Of a DNA stretch of 64,000 nucleotides, positions 61,888 through 64,000 are shown piece after piece. The translations under genes were made by a program, and so were the position numbers. Location: the NCBI GenBank assembly GCA_900315975.1, contig ONBA01000010.1:4993-68992 (forward strand). Direction: 5' to 3'. How positions within the stretch are numbered: position 1 is the first letter of the stretch; each line of letters opens with the position of its first letter. The notes under the pieces were generated by a model. The model made no database searches and was not told the DNA's origin. It worked only from the letters and a program-made list of their open reading frames with translations. This DNA comes from an uncultured Ruminococcus sp. Lineage in GTDB: Bacteria > Bacillota_A > Clostridia > Oscillospirales > Ruminococcaceae.

Positions 61888-62460
61888 TTATTTTTCGTAC
61901 TGCGCGATTATGTGTTCAGCAACCTCGCGACGGGTCTGACGATTGTTCATAGCCTGCTTTTCGATATATCTGTGAGCCTGCGGCTCGGTAAATCTCAGGT
62001 ACTTCATCAGTACCGTTTTTGCTCTGCTGATGACACGTATCTCGTCGATTCTGCCTAATATTACGGGAGTTTCTTTTTTCAGTCCCGACATTCTTGTTCT
62101 TGAAGCTGCGATAAGGCGGATACTGCGGCTGAGTTCTTCACGGCTGACCGGTCTTGCAAGCACGGTGACTCCGTAGTCTGAGAGTCTGTCAGCGAGTTCA
62201 TCAGCGATATCTGACGGTGATATAAGGATTATACCTGCCGCAGTTTCTTCAGCAGCAGTTTCAGCGAGTTCATGCCCGAATTCGTCAGGCAGCGGTGAAT
62301 TTATTATGATAAGGTCAGGTTCGGACTCTCCTTTAATAAGGCGGCGAGCCTCACTTCCGCCTGATATCACAGCAAGCGAGCTGAAACCCTCAATACGAGC
62401 CGCCTGTTCGATAGAAGCGATAAGTTCTGACGGTGCGGAAATTATAATTGCTCTGTTCAT
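61888..62460 (-). CDS. ANTAR-domain RNA-binding response regulator
   Basis: 190 residues: an N-terminal receiver-like domain (about 1-115) and a C-terminal ANTAR domain (about 130-188, with KTVLMKYLRFTEPQAHRYIE, then NNRQTRREVAEHII). At the usual phospho-acceptor position the sequence reads LIIINSPLPDEFG, with no aspartate at the strand end, so signalling is probably not by ordinary phosphorylation. ANTAR proteins bind paired RNA hairpins and prevent termination. Clostridial glnA-linked members (NitR-type) regulate nitrogen genes. It lies 12 bases after glnA in the same operon. Confidence 0.92.
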   Translation of the reverse strand: MNRAIIISAPSELIASIEQAARIEGFSSLAVISGGSEARRLIKGESEPDLIIINSPLPDEFGHELAETAAEETAAGIILISPSDIADELADRLSDYGVTVLARPVSREELSRSIRLIAASRTRMSGLKKETPVILGRIDEIRVISRAKTVLMKYLRFTEPQAHRYIEKQAMNNRQTRREVAEHIIAQYEK

Positions 62461-62472
62461 AGTCTACCCCGC

Positions 62473-63768
62473 TCAGAGATACATGAAATAGGTTTTTGCT
62501 TCAAAGTCGTCCTTGTCCTTTGCAAGGTTGTACTCCTGAATCTGTGTTTTCAGGCGCGAAAGTATACTTCTGCTTACCTCTTCGGGCAGCGCATTGCGTA
62601 CAAAGTCACTGTTTTCAGCGATTTGCACTGCTTCCTCAAGTGACATAGGCAGCGGTTCAAATCCTGACGGTGCACGACCGGTTTTCATGGTACTGTCCAT
62701 GATAGTGCAGTCACCTGAGCGGATTCCCTCTATTCCTGCTTCAAGTATAAGTTTGAACGCGATATACGGGTCGCAGGCAGCGTCTGCCGAACGGAGTTCG
62801 ATACGCGGAGAAACTCCCAGTGCCTTAGGGATACGTATAAGCTGTGAACTGTTTTCATATGACCAGTCAACGTACTTAGGCGCATATCCCATACCGAACC
62901 GCTTATAGGAATTTGTTGTAGGGTTCAGGAATGCTGTTATTTCGCGGATACGGTTTAATACACCTGAAATGAAGCATTTTCCTTCGAGCGACATATTTTC
63001 GGGTCCGCCGTCGAAGATATACTCGCCATTCTTTTTAAGGCTGAGCGAGATACTGAGTGCACTTCCGTGTTCGTTGCTGAGAGGTCTCGGCATGAACGAC
63101 GCAAAAAGTCCGTTCTGTGCGGCAATAGACTTAACGATAGTTTTATAATGTACCATATCGTCAGCGGCAGTGACCGGTTCATTTTCACGGAACTCTATTT
63201 CGTTCTGTGCAGGGCCGTGTTTGTGGCATGAACTTTTGGGACTGAGTCCCATTTCTTCGAGTGAAAGGCATATCTCACGTCTTGCATTCTCGCACTTGTC
63301 AAGGGGCGCGACATCGAGATAACCGCCGTTATCATGAGGGGTTTTGGTAGGTTCGCCTTTTTCGTCGAGCTCAAACAGATAGAACTCGCATCGGGTACCC
63401 ATTTCGCAGGTATAGCCGTCGAGGCGCAGGTCGTTTATTTTATTAATGAGGTCACTTCGCATATCTCCTACGTAGTCAGTGCCGTCGATATTTTTAAGCG
63501 AGCAGAAGAAGCGTACAACTCGTCCTGATTTAGGTCTCCACGGAAGAATGGAGAGGGTAGATATATCCGGAACGAGCATAAGGTCGGAACAGTTTTCACC
63601 GAATCCGGAAGCGTCGAACGGTATACCGTAGGTGAAAGCGTGCTGGAGTTCGTTCGGCATTATAGCCAAATTTTTAAGATTGCCGAATATGTCGCAGAAT
63701 GTGAGCCTGATAAATTTAACGTCATTTTCCTCGACGAATTTCAGGATCTCCTTTGGAGAAAAGCTCAT
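62473..63768 (-). CDS. glnA: Glutamine synthetase, type I
   Basis: 431 residues, close to the 440-residue GSI-alpha size. It has the N-terminal beta-grasp region (VKFIRLTFCDIFGNLKNLAI), the metal/ATP region KHGPAQNEIEFRE (about 184-196) and NPTTNSYKRF (about 281-290), then RIELRSADAACDPYIA. It makes glutamine from glutamate, ammonia and ATP. No adenylylation-site tyrosine segment of the GSI-beta type is apparent. GGAGG precedes the start. Co-transcribed with an ANTAR regulator, so probably nitrogen-controlled. Confidence 0.95.
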   Translation of the reverse strand: MSFSPKEILKFVEENDVKFIRLTFCDIFGNLKNLAIMPNELQHAFTYGIPFDASGFGENCSDLMLVPDISTLSILPWRPKSGRVVRFFCSLKNIDGTDYVGDMRSDLINKINDLRLDGYTCEMGTRCEFYLFELDEKGEPTKTPHDNGGYLDVAPLDKCENARREICLSLEEMGLSPKSSCHKHGPAQNEIEFRENEPVTAADDMVHYKTIVKSIAAQNGLFASFMPRPLSNEHGSALSISLSLKKNGEYIFDGGPENMSLEGKCFISGVLNRIREITAFLNPTTNSYKRFGMGYAPKYVDWSYENSSQLIRIPKALGVSPRIELRSADAACDPYIAFKLILEAGIEGIRSGDCTIMDSTMKTGRAPSGFEPLPMSLEEAVQIAENSDFVRNALPEEVSRSILSRLKTQIQEYNLAKDKDDFEAKTYFMYL

Positions 63769-63805
63769 TTACAGGACCTCCGTATAATTTGGTTTACAAC
63801 TTTAT

Positions 63806-63834
63806 ATTATAGCATAAAATCGGGGCAATGTCCA
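63806..63834 (-). promoter_or_regulatory. Promoter of the glnA-ANTAR operon
   Basis: On the minus strand TGGACA (63834-63829) and TATAAT (63811-63806) are 17 bases apart. The leader to the start at 63768 is only about 30 bases, too short for the paired hairpins that ANTAR proteins bind. Confidence 0.78.
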
Positions 63835-63921
63835 GCACATTATTAGAACTTTTTCATTTTATATGCATTTTCTATCGGTATTACGGCTTTTCCGAAACTT
63901 TCGTGAAATCATATAATTGAC

Positions 63922-63953
63922 TTCTACCAAAAATTTCTACCGGATTTTCTACC
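63922..63953. repeat. Three direct TTCTACC repeats upstream of glnA
   Basis: TTCTACC occurs at 63922, 63935 and 63947, a 12-13-bp period, about 90-120 bp upstream of the glnA promoter. It may be part of an upstream element cut by the window edge. No gene was seen in 63840-64000. Confidence 0.45.
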
Positions 63954-64000
63954 AAAATCACTCGATTTTGAATTTCCTATTTCGTCCTCAGTTTTGTCAC

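Overview
The window looks like a chromosomal segment of a gut or rumen Ruminococcus-type clostridium (Oscillospiraceae, Firmicutes). The evidence is dockerin-bearing secreted proteins including a GH74 xyloglucanase with Thr-rich linkers, BspA-type leucine-rich-repeat giants, Gram-positive housekeeping clusters (holB-ricT, rsmD-coaD, groESL with a CIRCE operator), strong AGGAGG ribosome binding sites, and many consensus TTGACA-17-TATAAT promoters. The spore-specific dipicolinate synthase genes dpaA-dpaB point to a lineage with at least an ancestral capacity to make endospores. No rRNA or tRNA gene, CRISPR array, phage or transposase was seen.

Layout. 1-9.3 kb: the end of a CPBP membrane protease gene, a hypothetical operon with a hidden 57-codon partner, a MBL hydrolase-rlmH pair, a cytidylate-kinase-like protein, GTP-type PEP carboxykinase, an ABC-2 exporter (permease plus ATPase), and a small XRE/DUF6442/mini-membrane-protein operon with a three-site operator over its promoter. 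9.5-21.3 kb: one eight-gene operon encoding a large substrate-binding protein with extra N-terminal domains, two separate MalF/MalG-type permease pairs and, between them, an NHL-propeller membrane protein, a YIP1 protein and a DUF5696 protein. This is a coherent surface-exposed uptake system with no ATPase, hydrolase or regulator of its own. 21.4-31.2 kb: groEL/groES, a frame-disrupted zinc-ribbon gene, dpaAB, a zinc-ribbon membrane protein, and an operon of a coiled-coil protein, a sigma-region-4 protein, an Orn/Lys/Arg decarboxylase-fold protein and uvrC behind LexA-type boxes.

31.3-41.3 kb: dockerin-bearing GH74 enzyme, ybaK, queH, ricT, holB, a lipoprotein with a toxin-like C-terminal module, rsmD, coaD and a CIRCE-associated hsp20. 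41.3-61.7 kb is dominated by very large secreted proteins: a 2,760-residue protein with dockerin-like, cohesin-like, FN3/Ig, PKD and CARDB-type regions plus a C-terminal dockerin; a 1,708-residue leucine-rich-repeat protein in the same operon; an FtsX/LolD-type ABC exporter; and a 1,143-residue leucine-rich-repeat protein ending in a dockerin. The window closes with an ANTAR regulator and a type I glutamine synthetase in one operon.

Together the window combines plant-glycan attack (GH74 and cellulosome-type assembly modules), a probable glycan importer, gluconeogenic and nitrogen metabolism (pckG, glnA), and stress regulons visible from their operators (CIRCE at two loci, LexA-type boxes at one). 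A short palindromic repeat of the form TGTAGGG plus a variable palindrome recurs at three intergenic loci. All functional calls rest on reading the sequence and recalled family features; no database search was run.
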